NCBI RefSeq assembly: GCF_963678635.1
Contig: NC_087066.1
Span: forward strand, 43,947,624 to 44,011,623
Direction: 5' to 3'
Source of the DNA: Symsagittifera roscoffensis
Lineage: Eukaryota; Xenacoelomorpha; Acoela; Convolutidae
DNA length: 64,000 nucleotides
The translations under genes and the position numbers were made by a program. Numbering within the stretch: the stretch's first letter is position 1; each line of letters starts with the position of its first letter. A model generated the notes under the pieces. That model was given only the letters and a program-made list of their open reading frames with translations. It searched no databases and had not been told where the DNA came from. Shown here one piece after another: positions 41,356 through 52,400 of the stretch.

Positions 41356-41634
41356 TTAATTAGACGCAGAAACAAATGAATAGCCTATGTCGCAGTGAAG
41401 CTGTGGATTAGTCTGATGAATGAAGTGAGTTTCTCTGATCCCTCTCGTGAGAACTGTCCATCGAAGGCATTCATCTAAAGCATGTAACGTTTCAAAGCAA
41501 GCAACTACCTTGCCAAATTTGAGAAAATCCATAACTTCACGTTCAGCGCAGTTTTTATTTTTAAACAGATTTATAGCTGATGATGAATTGTTGGCAAAAA
41601 TGTTGACTTTGAGTAATAAAATGTTAATTGGCAA
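41356..41634 (-). CDS. Unidentified short ORF
   Basis: 92 codons on the minus strand including VVACFETLHALDECLRWTVL and TRGIRETHFIHQTNPQLH. The composition looks protein-like rather than random, but I do not recognise a family and there are no splice or promoter clues. It could be a transposon remnant or chance. Confidence 0.15.
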   Translation of the reverse strand: MPINILLLKVNIFANNSSSAINLFKNKNCAEREVMDFLKFGKVVACFETLHALDECLRWTVLTRGIRETHFIHQTNPQLHCDIGYSFVSASN

Positions 41635-42401
41635 AAATGTTGACTCTGAGTAATTTTATCGCTTGCGACGCTTAATAGGGGTTATTTAAATTTTTGACCG
41701 AGTTTTCAGTATCTGAGATGAGCAAAAAAAAGATTTTCAGCGTCAAAATGAGCAGTCTTAACTGGAATAACTTCGTTCAGATTCGCTGATATTGCAAGAA
41801 ATAGCCATTTATGTGGCAAAAACTGTAAAAGTCTGCGGGCCTTTTTACTTTTTGGGCCCGAATTTCTTCATTTGGCCATTGTTTATAAATGTATAAATGC
41901 AGAAAACAAAATTGTGATCGCACCGATTGGATCGGTTAATACAAATGCAATCACTGCATTCTTTAGCTGATTTCTAACGAGGTCAAGTTTTGAGCAGATG
42001 TGAAGGTGGCACTTTTTTTCTGAAGCTAATTGTTTTTTTTTCTGTTTTTGGTAAATCTCTGCAGCTTATTTGAATTAAATTTAAACAGTTTCTCATACCA
42101 TGAAAAGTTTCGGCTAAGTTGGCTTATTTATATCAAAAAATCAGTTGTAAACCAAAACATCATTTTGAAATGGCGTTGAAATTTGATTGGCTAATGCTAG
42201 CCAATCAGATTGAAGCAAAATAAGGTCAGTTTTGGGCGGATTAAGTAAAAAGACCCAAGTCTGCTCGCCTCTGTGCAAAGCACTTAGGGTCCCAAGAAAT
42301 AAGACTTCAAAAAAATTTAGAAAACATCTGAACCCGATTGATTGCCACTCTTGCTTTAATAGAACGTAGTTGTTGCCATTTTTCAAACCACCATAATATT
42401 A

Positions 42402-43711
42402 CCCGCACTGACAGAAATGGTTTCCGGTCTATTTAAATTGATTTTAAATCGATTTTAAATCGATCCAAATCGAATAACTATGTACATTTTACGAACTTAA
42501 ATGGATTGTAAATCGATTTAAATCGATCTTTTTGAAAATTTTAAATCGCTTTAAGTGTCTAAAAAATCTATTCAAATCGATTTCGATGGATTTTCCGACT
42601 CACTAAAATCCATCCGAATCTCACTTAAATCCATCAGAATCTCACTTAAATCCATTTTAAATTGATTTAAATCGATCTTTTTGAAAATTTTAAACCGATT
42701 TAAGTGTCTAAAAAATCGATTTAAATCAATTTCAACGGATTTTCCGACACACTAAAATAGATTTTTTTGCTAACAAGGCGAAAAAACATACCCTTTGAAA
42801 AATTGTTGGAAATTTTTTTTCTCAATTTTTAAATGTAAACACTCGTGCCAAATGTTCTAGAATTCAATAAAATTATCCACATAAATCAGTTTCAAGCACG
42901 AAAAAAGGCAATGAAATTATAGAAAATTGCATTTAAATTGATTTAAAATCGATTCGGATCAATTATTTTTAGCTGGGATTTAAGATTAATTTAAATCGAT
43001 TTTAAATCGATCCAAATGGAATAACTATGTACATTTTACGAACTTAAATGGATTGTAAATCGATTTAAATCGATCTTTTTGAAAATTTTAAATCAATTTA
43101 AGTGTCTAAAAAATCGATTCAAATTGATTTCGATGGATTTTCGGACTCACTAAAATCCATCCGAATCTCACTTAAATCCATCAGAATCTCACTTGAATCC
43201 ATTTTAAATTGATTTAAATCGATCTTTTTGAAAATTTTAAACCGATTTAAGTGTCTAAAAAATCGATTTAAATCAATTTCGACGGATTTTCCGACTCACT
43301 AAAATAGATTTTTTTGCTAACAAGGCGAAAAAACATACATTTTGAAAAATTGTTGGGAATTTTTATTCTCGATTTTTAAATGTAAACACTCGTGCCAGAT
43401 GTTATAGAATTCAATAAAATTATCCACATAAATCAGTTTCAAGCACGAAAAAAGGCAATGCAATTATAAAAAACTGCATTTAAATTGATTTAAAATCGAT
43501 TCGGATCAATTATTTTTAGCTGGGATTTAAGATCAATTTAAATCGATCCAAATCAATCTTCATATTTTTTGTTTTATCTTCGTACTTTTTTCAAATTAAA
43601 ATCGATCTAAAATTAATCAACGTACTTTTTTCATACTAAAATCGATCTAAATTTAATCAACGTACTTTTTTCATACTAAAACCGATCCTAATCCATTTTT
43701 GTCAGTGCGGG
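42402..43711. mobile_element. TA-flanked inverted-repeat element with two internal 546 bp repeats
   Basis: CCCGCACTGACAGAAATGG at the left end and CCATTTTTGTCAGTGCGGG at the right end form 19 bp TIRs with one mismatch. TA lies on both sides (42400-42401, 43712-43713), as expected for a TA target duplication (Tc1/mariner-like). The 1310 bp body holds two ~546 bp direct repeats (around 42425-42975 and 42975-43525), rich in ATCGATTTAAATCGAT-type words. It has no coding capacity. Confidence 0.85.
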
Positions 43712-43898
43712 TATGAAAACTGATAACCTGTAGAACATAGTTTCAAAATTGAGCTCGGAAAAGCAAAAGTTAATTTTCCCCCTTCTTCAGTTTTTAAAAT
43801 TTTAACTTAAGCTGCCTTTTTTCAATAGTTTTAAAACAGTTTTCAGATAATTGATTCAATTAAAATTTTTACTGTATGTATCAAAAAAATAGTGAGGG

Positions 43899-44162
43899 GT
43901 GGACCTTTTACCAGACCAACTTTTTACCAGAAAAGTTCTAACACGGACCTTTTACCAGACTCGATAAACAAATTTAATTGACAGATGTAATGACAACGTT
44001 TAGTCTGGTTAAAGACAAGGATTGTACCGTTTCTCAGCAAAGTGTTTTTGTTCTAACCGCTGCCTTTTAGAATCTGCCATTCATTTTAACTTATCTTAAT
44101 TAAGTTATTGCATTGTGGTCTGGTAAAAGGTCGGTCTGGTAAAAAGTCGGTCTGGTAAAGAG
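43899..44162. mobile_element. Small inverted-repeat element with CTTTTACCAG motifs
   Basis: The left end has three copies of CCTTTTACCAGAC-like motifs (43904, 43919, 43947). The right end has three reversed copies (44116-44160). The arms pair over ~33 bp. No target duplication is clear. Confidence 0.7.
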
Positions 44163-44171
44163 AGGAGTGCG

Positions 44172-44325
44172 GTCTGTATTTAGACAACCGCGTATTCAGA
44201 CACTGCATTAACCATTCAGAATCGAGACAAGGAAGAATTGAATTTCATATCTGTCTCGAATTGTCTCGATTCTGATTATTTAATACAGTGTCTGAATACG
44301 CAGTTGTCTAAATACTGCTACGTAA
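44172..44325. mobile_element. Small foldback element
   Basis: Two ~60 bp arms are inverted copies: TATTTAGACAACCGCGTATT with CAGACACTGCATTAA on the left, and the reverse on the right. They are separated by about 15 bp, so nearly the whole 150 bp element can fold into one hairpin. Confidence 0.8.
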
Positions 44326-44554
44326 CCGGTAAAAGAGACTGGTGAGTAGTACAAATTCGGACGAGCAAAAATGAAAACCCTATTAAAAACTGATGTTTTT
44401 GAAATTCATATTTTATACAGAAATAGTTCTGAAAAAAAAAGCTTTCGTATGAGAAAATAGTTAACAAGGTCCAACAGGGGGAAATAGCTAACGAGATCCC
44501 AGCAAATCTTTCAGATGCAACAAACTTGTGAACACTACTTTATTGAAGTTTAAT

Positions 44555-44600
44555 CGCAGTCGGGACATAGGGCGTCACCCTGATACGAGCAGTTTTGTCG
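44555..44600 (-). repeat. Fragment of the hairpin-ended family
   Basis: A reversed 5' end: AGGGCGTCACCCTGATACGA followed by GCAGTTTTG. Only the terminal ~45 bp is present. Confidence 0.6.
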
Positions 44601-45343
44601 CTACTTTTTTTAATATGAAACAGCAATCGAAGCGAATGATTTCTACGTAATAAAAACTCAGTTGGAATCATTCGAAAGCCTTTTGAGAAAGTTCAAGACT
44701 GCAAAGCTAATCATTAGCCAAACCCATTTCACTAACATTTAGGATGACGAGCATGTTGCGCAGTTTGATAGAAGTCCTCAACAGTTCTGCAAACCAAAAT
44801 AAAATTCACAATACGTTATTTTTAAAAGCTTGCAAAAATGCCTTGAAGTTGCTTTTGTAACCTGAAAAATTGAACAAGACACTTTCATTTGTCAGAAGCT
44901 CCTCGGCGAAAACTCGGAAGAAACCCTTTCTCTAAAAAGAAACAAATGAAACAGTTGAAAATATAAACTTTCCAGTACAAGTAAAGCTTTCTGAAAAGTT
45001 GAGTGATAAGACCAAAAATTTACCCTTTAGTGCATAATATACAGCGTGTTAATCGGAAACCGTAAGTTTTATTGAAGAAGTTCGTTACTCTTAATCGCTG
45101 CTATTTTCCGCAGATTTTGGTTTCTTTTTAAATCTTCCAATTATTGGCGCAAAAATTGATCCTCGATAAGATGATTAAATAGCTGTAGTGACCGCAAAAA
45201 TTACCCTTGTGATTCCTTACTCTTGTTGTTCTCTAGATGAAACAAGCATGCCTTAGTGCAGGGGCAGATTGGAAACTTAGCAAGTTTGTAGGTAATACTT
45301 TTTTCTAAATTTCCTCCATTTTGAGCTCCTTTTTGGAAAGGTT

Positions 45344-45556
45344 TGTCATATATATATTATTCCTAGTATCTAACTATATATTACGTTGTTGGCGCCATTG
45401 GCTTAGCCATGTGTTTGGTGCGGCTAACAATTAATTACTACCTGCCAATCTTAGTTAAGTCTGTGTGTGTTTTGAGTTATTGTTGCTAACCGTTAAGACT
45501 AAAACAAGTCAGTCTAAATTCAGTGAATTTACGATATTGAACCTATATTTTTCACA
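45344..45556 (+). repeat. 5' LTR (213 bp)
   Basis: Direct repeat of 51250-51462 with about three substitutions (~98.6% identity). It begins TGTCATATATATATT and ends TTTTTCACA. Its last base is the A of the gag ATG. Confidence 0.93.
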
Positions 45557-46188
45557 TGGCGCAGCAAGCAGGACAAAGCGCGGGATCAGAAAAAAATCCA
45601 CTGGGGATTACGGCATTTTGGCCGAGTAAATGCACGGAAGCACCAATGCTGTGGGAGCATTGGATTACACGATTTACCTGGGGTGTAATAGCAAAACACT
45701 CATTCAATCCGACGGCATTCTATTTTGATCGGACGCTAACCGCGGCGCAAATTACAGACCTGCCAGACGAGGTGAATGGGAAAAATCGGTTGGAAGCGGA
45801 GCAGACATTAATTTCTAATCTCTACTTGTGCTTGGGGGAACGTGGACAGGACGAACTACATAACCGAAAACCCCATTTGGACCTGGCGACTACCCGATAT
45901 CCACGGGTTTTGGATGAATTTGAGAGTGTCTTCAGGAAGGAAAGAAACGAAACGTTCGAGACGTACCAGCTACTATCTCGAAAACAACGCGACGGGGAAA
46001 CGTTGGAGGAATTTCACTCCGTATTGAGTGGACTGGCCGCTAGATGCTCATTGGGAGCATTGGAACGACGGGTGTTGCGTGACGTATTTATAGTTAATAT
46101 GTCCAATAAGGAGGCTCAAACGGAACTATGTCGTTCAACTAAGACACCAGATGAGGTCTATCGGATTGCTTTGTCATATGAGCGGTGA
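45556..46188 (+). pseudogene. Gag, capsid part
   Basis: 210 codons from an ATG whose A is the last LTR base. An in-frame TGA lies about 18 bases upstream and there is no other ATG. The protein has the helical retrotransposon capsid look (FESVFRKERNETFETYQLLS; RKQRDGETLEEFHSVLSGLA). It ends at SYER* in one frame while the zinc-knuckle part continues in another. Confidence 0.85.
45557..45574 (+). other. Primer-binding site overlapping gag codons
   Basis: TGGCGCAGCAAGCAGGAC immediately follows the LTR. The TGG start is expected of a site complementary to a tRNA 3' CCA end. It is also translated as gag residues 2-7. Confidence 0.6.
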
Positions 46189-46519
46189 CAAATACGCTGA
46201 GTCATATAAAGTATCCGGTGGGGGACTTACCGCAGCACCAGCGGGCTCACTACAAATTAAAGCGGAGCCAATAAGCGCAATCAGAGGAGGTTATCGCCGA
46301 CTATTTCAAAGAGGCGGACGTGGATTTGGCAGAGGAGGCACAAGGGGCCGCGGAGGAGCAGATCGCAAGTGCTACAATTGTGACCAGAGTGGTTTTACCC
46401 CGGATCATATTCCAAAGTGTCCAGCAAGAAACGCAACCTGCAACTTTTGCAAGAAAACTGGGCATTACGAGCGAACTTGTAGAGGACGTCGATCGGCGAA
46501 TAGGGGTCGTGTAGTGTAG
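46151..46519 (+). pseudogene. Gag, nucleocapsid part with two zinc knuckles
   Basis: An Arg/Gly-rich stretch (RGGRGFGRGGTRGRGG), then a non-standard knuckle CYNCDQSGFTPDHIPKC and a canonical CNFCKKTGHYERTC. It is offset from the capsid frame at about 46185, consistent with a one-base loss there or a recoding site. Pol lies in another frame and its open frame extends upstream of 46522, overlapping this end. Confidence 0.85.
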
Positions 46520-46521
46520 GC

Positions 46522-47994
46522 ATGATAAATGAGGACGGCACTGAGACGGCACAAGATTATCCGGAGGAGAGTGCATCCAATTACGGAAGTTACGTTGGAT
46601 GGGTGACTGATTCAAAGGCACCGGCACATGGATGGGATTCGGATAGTTCAACGGAGTATGTAGTTATGTCAATCCGGCGGAAGGAAGAAACAGAATTGAG
46701 AATCGCGGGGGCAAAACTAGCCTTAAAAATCAATGGCAAAGCAACTCAAGCCTGGATTGATAGTGGTTCGCCAATATCCATCTTTACTATTGGGGAACTA
46801 AAACGTACCCTGGGAACAGCTAACGTACAATTGAAACCGCTGGATCCGAAAGAGGACCAGTTCCGCGACTACGGCAACAATCCGTTGAAATTTCTGGGGA
46901 AAATGCAAGTCACGCTTCATTCCAACGGATGGACTAGCTCGGCGGATATCAACGTCATCGGAGGGTGCAGACCGTCTATTATTGGCAGGGATTTAATGCC
47001 AGCACTAGGACTGATGTTGGTACAAGCACCAACGACGGAAGGGGTGAACAGCATACATTCAAAGGAAGGAACTGTGGCGACGGACAATGACTTGGATGAT
47101 TGGCAGAAACATTTCAGTAAGCAATTTCACCATCTTTTTCGCAGGGCAGGGCGTATCCGTAATTATAATGTGCAGGCCGAATTCTTCAAGAATCCTACTC
47201 CAATTCAACAAAAGGGTAGGCGAGTGCCCATAACATTACAGGAAAAAGTCGATAAGGAGATTGACAAACTTTTGGAACAAGGTCATATTCAAAAATTGGA
47301 AGAATGTTCAGATGAATATTTTGTTTCACCTATTGTCATCACAGTGAAAAAGGATGGTTCGGTAAAACTTGCACTGGAATCCAGAGAATTGAACAAGCAA
47401 GTGCATAAAAATAAATATCAAATGCCCAATATTGAAGAACTAATGGACATTGTAGGGCAAACGATCAGTGAACGCAAACAGGGGGATGTTTTTTTTACAA
47501 CGATAGATCTCACGTACGCATACGGTCAACTTCCTTTAAATGAAAATACTAGCAAACATTGTAATTTTTCGTTGGTGGGAGGCCGCTCCACCGGTACATA
47601 TCGCTTCAAGACAGAATTCTATGGATTGACAACCATGCCGGCGGAATTTCAACGGGTCATGGATGCCATTCTGGCTGAATTTCCGTGTGCGCATGCTTTC
47701 ATTGATGTTTTATTACTGATTCCAAAAGGTACCAAAATCGAACATATTGCCCTGAGGGAGAAGATTTTAGCGAAATTAGATAGAGAAAATATGGCTTTGA
47801 AACTAGAAAAATGTCAATTTGCAAAAAATACTTGCGAATGGTTAGGCCACCGGATTACAAAATCAGGGATTACACCAATGGTGCGGAAAACAGATCCGAT
47901 TGACAAATTAGCTGCCCCAAAAACGCTCTTACAATTGAAGTCGTTCATGGGGTCAATCCATAGAAACTTCGGCGCCCCTACGTCCGCTGCTTAG
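46522..47994 (+). pseudogene. Pol, first part: protease and reverse transcriptase
   Basis: The aspartic protease motif AWIDSGSPISIF is near residue 75. The RT follows: SPIVITVKKDGSVKLALESR, then FFTTIDLTYAYGQL and FYGLTTMPAEFQRVMD. The catalytic motif reads AFIDVLLLIPKG, so the second aspartate of the usual xxDD is valine (codon 47707-47709), which should abolish polymerisation. The frame ends at ~47994 after LKSFMGSIH, where a deletion plus frame shift separates it from the next part. Confidence 0.9.
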
Positions 47995-48091
47995 TAAGAA
48001 AAACGAATTCCTATGGACAACTGACTGCCAAACAGCGTTCGAATCGCGTAAGAAGCAAGTTGCGAACATAGTCGAACTTAAGCATTTTGAT

Positions 48092-49564
48092 GTGCATAAG
48101 GACATACGTATCGTGTGCGACGCAAGCCATAATGGTTTGGGGGCTGTACTCAAACAATTAGGCGCCGAGGGTTGGCGACCTATATCATTTGCGTCTCGTT
48201 TTCTAAACGCGGCCGAAAAGAAATATTCGACAAATGAGCTAGAAATGTTGGCCGTAGTTTGGGGTTCCGAATGTTTTACAAATTACCTTTTCGGGCGGCA
48301 ATTTACTGTAGTGACAGATCACAAGGCTTTGGTATCATTATTAAATGGAAACAATAAGAAGAACAAAACTATGTTCAGTCGGTTGACTCGTTGGATCGAT
48401 CGAATTATTCCCTTTGATTTTGTCATTGAACATATGCCTGGGGCTAAAATTGGCCTGGCGGATTATCTATCAAGGCATCCGGTGGGGGAAGCAACAAGAG
48501 GTAGTCTCTATGATAACACTTTCACAGTTGCTAAATTGCAGTCAATTACCAATTCACGTGGTTATATTGATACCAATAAAGGGATTATTAAAGCATCAAG
48601 GAAATCAGTTGTTTCAGCTAAAGATAAACAAGTTGGAAACGATATAATTAACTTTCCATCGGAAGAGGGCGTCAAAACGCGTGACCGTCGGCCAACCAAT
48701 CAGAAGCCAGTAAAACGAATAGCTGAGTGTAATGACCGTGAGGGCGCGAAAGTAGTAAAGTCAATTACTGAATGTAAACTACGTGAGTCTGATATCAATT
48801 CCACAGTAAACAGTAGTCCTCCTTTTAACAAAACAAGTTATCAATCTATCAAAACAAATACCTCTACAATGACATCACTAAATTTGAAGAAACTAAATAA
48901 ATTATTGTTGAAACACCCAGAAATCACAAGCGGCAGTAGCAGCGAGGTGGAGATAGTAAACGCACGACTGGAGGCGGAGACACATCACACTAGGGACATC
49001 CGATGCAACACGGTAATTTCCATTTCTTCGGCATTCGGAGGTGAACTCTTTCCGGCGGCATACCCAGCGGGAGGAAATGTAATCATGTCAGTGATTTCCC
49101 GGGACTGTAAGATCGTCCGAAAAAGCAGTGCACTGCCAGAACTATTCAACCTCAAGCCAGTTGAAGCAAATTATAATGGGGACCCTCAGATGCGTGCGAT
49201 AAAAGAACTGGTGGAGAGTAAGGACCCGGAATTGGAAAAGAAGGTCAGAGCAATGGGTGCCTACCTCGGACAGCACACACATGATTTCCACGTGCGGGAG
49301 AATTGCCTGTGGATGGAAGAACGACTCGTCATCCCCATACCACTCAGAAAGGCAGTAGTGAATCGTCTACATTGTTTTCACCACGGGCGCTCGAATATGT
49401 TCGAGGCAGCAAGGGATGCCTGGTTCCCCTATCTCCACAGGAGTTTAGTTGCAGCTGCGGATGGGTGCAAGAAATGCACGGATGCAGGTAAAAGCCTTAA
49501 ACCGCTAAAGGTGACGTTGGGAAAGTCTATGAACCACGGGAGCCGAATGAATGTCTACAGCTAG
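48092..49564 (+). pseudogene. Pol, second part: RNase H and integrase zinc-binding domain
   Basis: RNase H residues: IVCDASHNGLGAVL, STNELEMLAVVWG, TDHKAL. Then a long variable linker and the integrase HHCC domain (LHCFHHGRSNMFEAARDAWF, CKKCTDAG). Homology in this frame actually begins upstream, from about 47970. It ends at 49564 by a frame shift just before the first catalytic aspartate of integrase. Confidence 0.9.
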
Positions 49565-50349
49565 ATTTTTGGGGCCCGATTAGATACTTAAATGAATCGA
49601 GTAAATATGTTTTGGTAGCGGTTGATCGATTCTCACGCTGGCCCTCTGCAATGATCTGCGGGAATAATAAAAGCGATAAGGTCCTTAAGTTCATTAAACA
49701 ATACATATCTCAACATGGTGTCCCTAGGAACATTTTTATGGACCAAGGATCAAGTTTCACATCGAATGCAGTTAAATCATTTTGTAATTCCGAAGGAATA
49801 GAAATAATATATTCACCCGTGAATGATCATCGCGCAACCGGATGTGTTGAACGTACCATTGGCAGCATGAAAAACTTTGTCTTAACTTACGCAAAAGAAA
49901 AAGATAGCGGAAATTTAGAATCAATGATAGAACGAGCCTTGAGTGCTCTGAGATTTGCTCCGAATGCTACTCTCAAAATATCGCCGTTGGAAGCTCACCA
50001 TGGCCGGGAAGCAAATACGGTCCTTCGAAATCTTACGAAAAAGCCAACCCTGCAAAACCTAAACTGGGACAGAGTGTTGAAACAAAAATCTGCCTATTTA
50101 GATTCTACTGACCCAAGAAATCAGAAGATTCCCCAACCCATGGCAACTGATTGGGAGGAACGATCCGACGTTGAGTTTGATGTAGATCACATGAACCACC
50201 CTAGACGACTGGCACAGGATCAACTAGTTTCGGCGGCGGATGGAACACCAATGGTTGGCGGGAAACAGGCCTTGGGGGCAAGTCCGAACAGCCAAGTAAA
50301 CGGACGGAGCTTTTGTTCCAACGACTTAAGGACAGCAATAAAGGTATAG
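49555..50349 (+). pseudogene. Pol, third part: integrase catalytic core
   Basis: The frame picks up at LQLDFWGP (first Asp), then VAVDRFSRWPSAMIC, IFMDQGSSFTSNAVK (second Asp) and ATGCVERTIGSMKNF (Glu), the complete D,D-35-E pattern. The first ATG in frame is at 49612 but homology starts at ~49555. After DRVLKQKSA and DVDHMNHPRRLAQD the frame runs off near 50275. Confidence 0.9.
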
Positions 50350-50369
50350 ACCCACAAACCAGAAGGTAG

Positions 50370-51076
50370 TTAGCGAATCTAAGCATACTCTAACTCTAGC
50401 AAATGGCTCTGTACTTAGGAAAAGTGGAGTTGCTGAGAAAGTCCTCAAGACCAACGCGCCGAATACTGCGAGCAAACTAACACTACCACCCCCAGCCATG
50501 AGTGCGCTGAAACGTCGGGCGGAATGGAAACGAGCACTAAACGAACAGGCGGCGGGGACAAGCACACAGAGTACGGCCGAAAACAGAACGCGAGAAATTC
50601 CACCAGCGGAGGAGGCAGACTCGGATTCGGAGTACGAGCCGATAACAATTTCAAAATATGCAGGGAACCCAACAGCTGCACCCGATCGGGACGTGGAAGT
50701 GAATGCACCAAAGGTGCCTAAAGATGTAGAAGGCGTAGCGGAAAGACCCAATTTATCCGAAGGAAGCGGAATTCCAACATCCAAGGGGGTGGACACGGAG
50801 GTCCAAACCATGAGCACCGAACAAGGGGGAAGTGCCCCGAATTTGAGTAACGAAGGACAAGGGGAAAAACAGCCCAAAAAGAAAGGGGAGCGAGGGCGAC
50901 GTTTACGCCTCGTATCATATTCTAGCCAGGAATCAGAAGATCAAGATGGGACAGGATCAAGGAAAAGTACCAGAAAACGGACGGCGGTACCCAAATTCGG
51001 CGGGGTTATGATAGACAGTATATTGAAAGCGAGAACAACCAAAGGAGGAGCGGACAGAGAGCGGGACACGAATTAA
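50370..51076 (+). pseudogene. Pol, hydrophilic C-terminal tail
   Basis: A Ser/Glu/Lys-rich sequence with RKSTRKRTAVPKFGGVMID near its end, like the basic/aromatic tail closing many Ty3 polyproteins. The open frame in the first ATG starts at 50498, but coding-like sequence in that frame extends back to about 50370. Confidence 0.7.
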
Positions 51077-51249
51077 GCAGGAAGATACACTTGAAAAATG
51101 AAGTGAAAAGGAAACTAAAGAAAACTATTTAAACTAAACAAAAAACTTATGCCCAAGGAGAGGGTGGACTACTGCGGGTCCAAAACTCAAACATTTATCC
51201 GTCGGATAATTTTTAAAACGTTTGTTTAAAAAAATGATTGTTGAGGGAA

Positions 51250-51462
51250 TGTCATATGTATATTATTCCTAGTATCTAACTATATATTACGTTGTTGGCG
51301 CCATTGGTTTAGCCATGTGTTTGGTGCGGCTAACAATTAATTACTACCTGCCAATCTTAGTTAAGTCTGTGTGTGTTTTGAGTTATTGTTGCTAACCGTT
51401 AAGACTAAAACAAGTCAGTCTAAATTCAGTGAATTTACGATATTGAACCTACATTTTTCACA
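51250..51462 (+). repeat. 3' LTR (213 bp)
   Basis: The partner of 45344-45556. It is preceded by a short purine run GAGGGAA (51244-51249) that could be the polypurine tract. Confidence 0.93.
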
Positions 51463-51839
51463 GGTTGGACAAAAAACGCTTTATCAGGGTGCTAAATTCC
51501 TGTTGAATTCCCCTTCTTATATAGTTGCGCCATGCATCATGTTTGAATTATTTTCGATTTCTAGTCCGAGGAATCAAGTGACGAGGGGAGCTTAACGCTT
51601 GAATCCTGGTTTTCTTTTGGTGAAAGTATAACGCAATTGAGATCCCAATTTTATTTCATTAGTTTCGACGTTCTTATAAACTGTTTTTAGTAAAAATCTA
51701 TAATCGGGCAATTTAACATTAATTTGAGCAATGATTTATCTTCAAAGAACGCAGACTGGACTATCGCGATTAGACAAATGATGCGTGTTCTCCGAGCACA
51801 AAATTGTCATTACTTGAAGATGAATATAAAACACCTGGT

Positions 51840-52400
51840 TTTAAAAGAGGTGAAAAACAGGCAGCATCAAAGTACAGGCCCATGTGTGTGACTATCACGC
51901 TATCAAACATTTAAAATTTTCGAGCGGTTGCTTCTGAAACAAATAATGAAAAGTTTCAAACAAAATTCGTTAATAAACATCTACCAGGAAATCAGATCAG
52001 GAAAACAAATTTGCGACAGATGCAATCAATTTTGCCGGAATGATTAGTGAACACAAGTATAGAAACACACAAGTGCACTTTTTCTAGATCTTGCCAAAAC
52101 CTTCAATTCCTTTTCTCATGAAATATTTTTGAAAAAAAAATTGTATGGTTTCCAAAACAAAGCGCTGCAAATCTCCTGAACATTCTTAAGAGACCTTAAG
52201 CAGTGGTTCTTCACAACCAATATTTCTTCAAAACTTCAAACATATATTTGACTCCGAAAATTACAACCATGGCAAACCACAAGGTAATGTTGTCAAACCA
52301 TTTTTGTTTTCATTCTTCGTATAATTGAATTTGAAAAAATCAACAGGAACCTAAATTTAGTGAAAATTGCCAATATTACGAGCATCTGCTTTTCTCGTAA
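51840..52400 (+). pseudogene. Decayed non-LTR (CR1-like) reverse transcriptase
   Basis: In shifting frames: SRYQTFKIFERLLLKQI (like the SNLSKIFERxxxxRL motif), then a FLDLAKTFN-like segment with FSHEIFLKKLYGFQNKAL, and a GKPQGNVVKPFLFSF stretch resembling GVPQGSILGPLLF. Several stops and indels make it inactive. Boundaries are uncertain. Confidence 0.55.

Larger units (their letters stand above)
45344..51462 (+). mobile_element. Ty3/gypsy-type LTR retrotransposon, full length, inactivated
   Basis: 6119 bp bounded by 213 bp direct LTRs that start TGT and end ACA. The flanking GGTT at 45340-45343 and 51463-51466 is a 4 bp target duplication. Internal order: gag, zinc knuckles, protease, RT, RNase H, integrase. 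In Ty3-type elements this order gives a cytoplasmic particle and integrase-mediated insertion. Here the coding region is split over at least five frame breaks (near 46185, 47970, 49560, 50275 and 50370) and the RT YxDD-type motif is altered, so it cannot act autonomously. LTR divergence is only about three bases. Confidence 0.92.

Noticed and set aside
42141-42386. 81-codon minus-strand ORF
   Set aside because: Unrecognised and partly built from an inverted CCAATCAGATTG-like repeat; likely chance.
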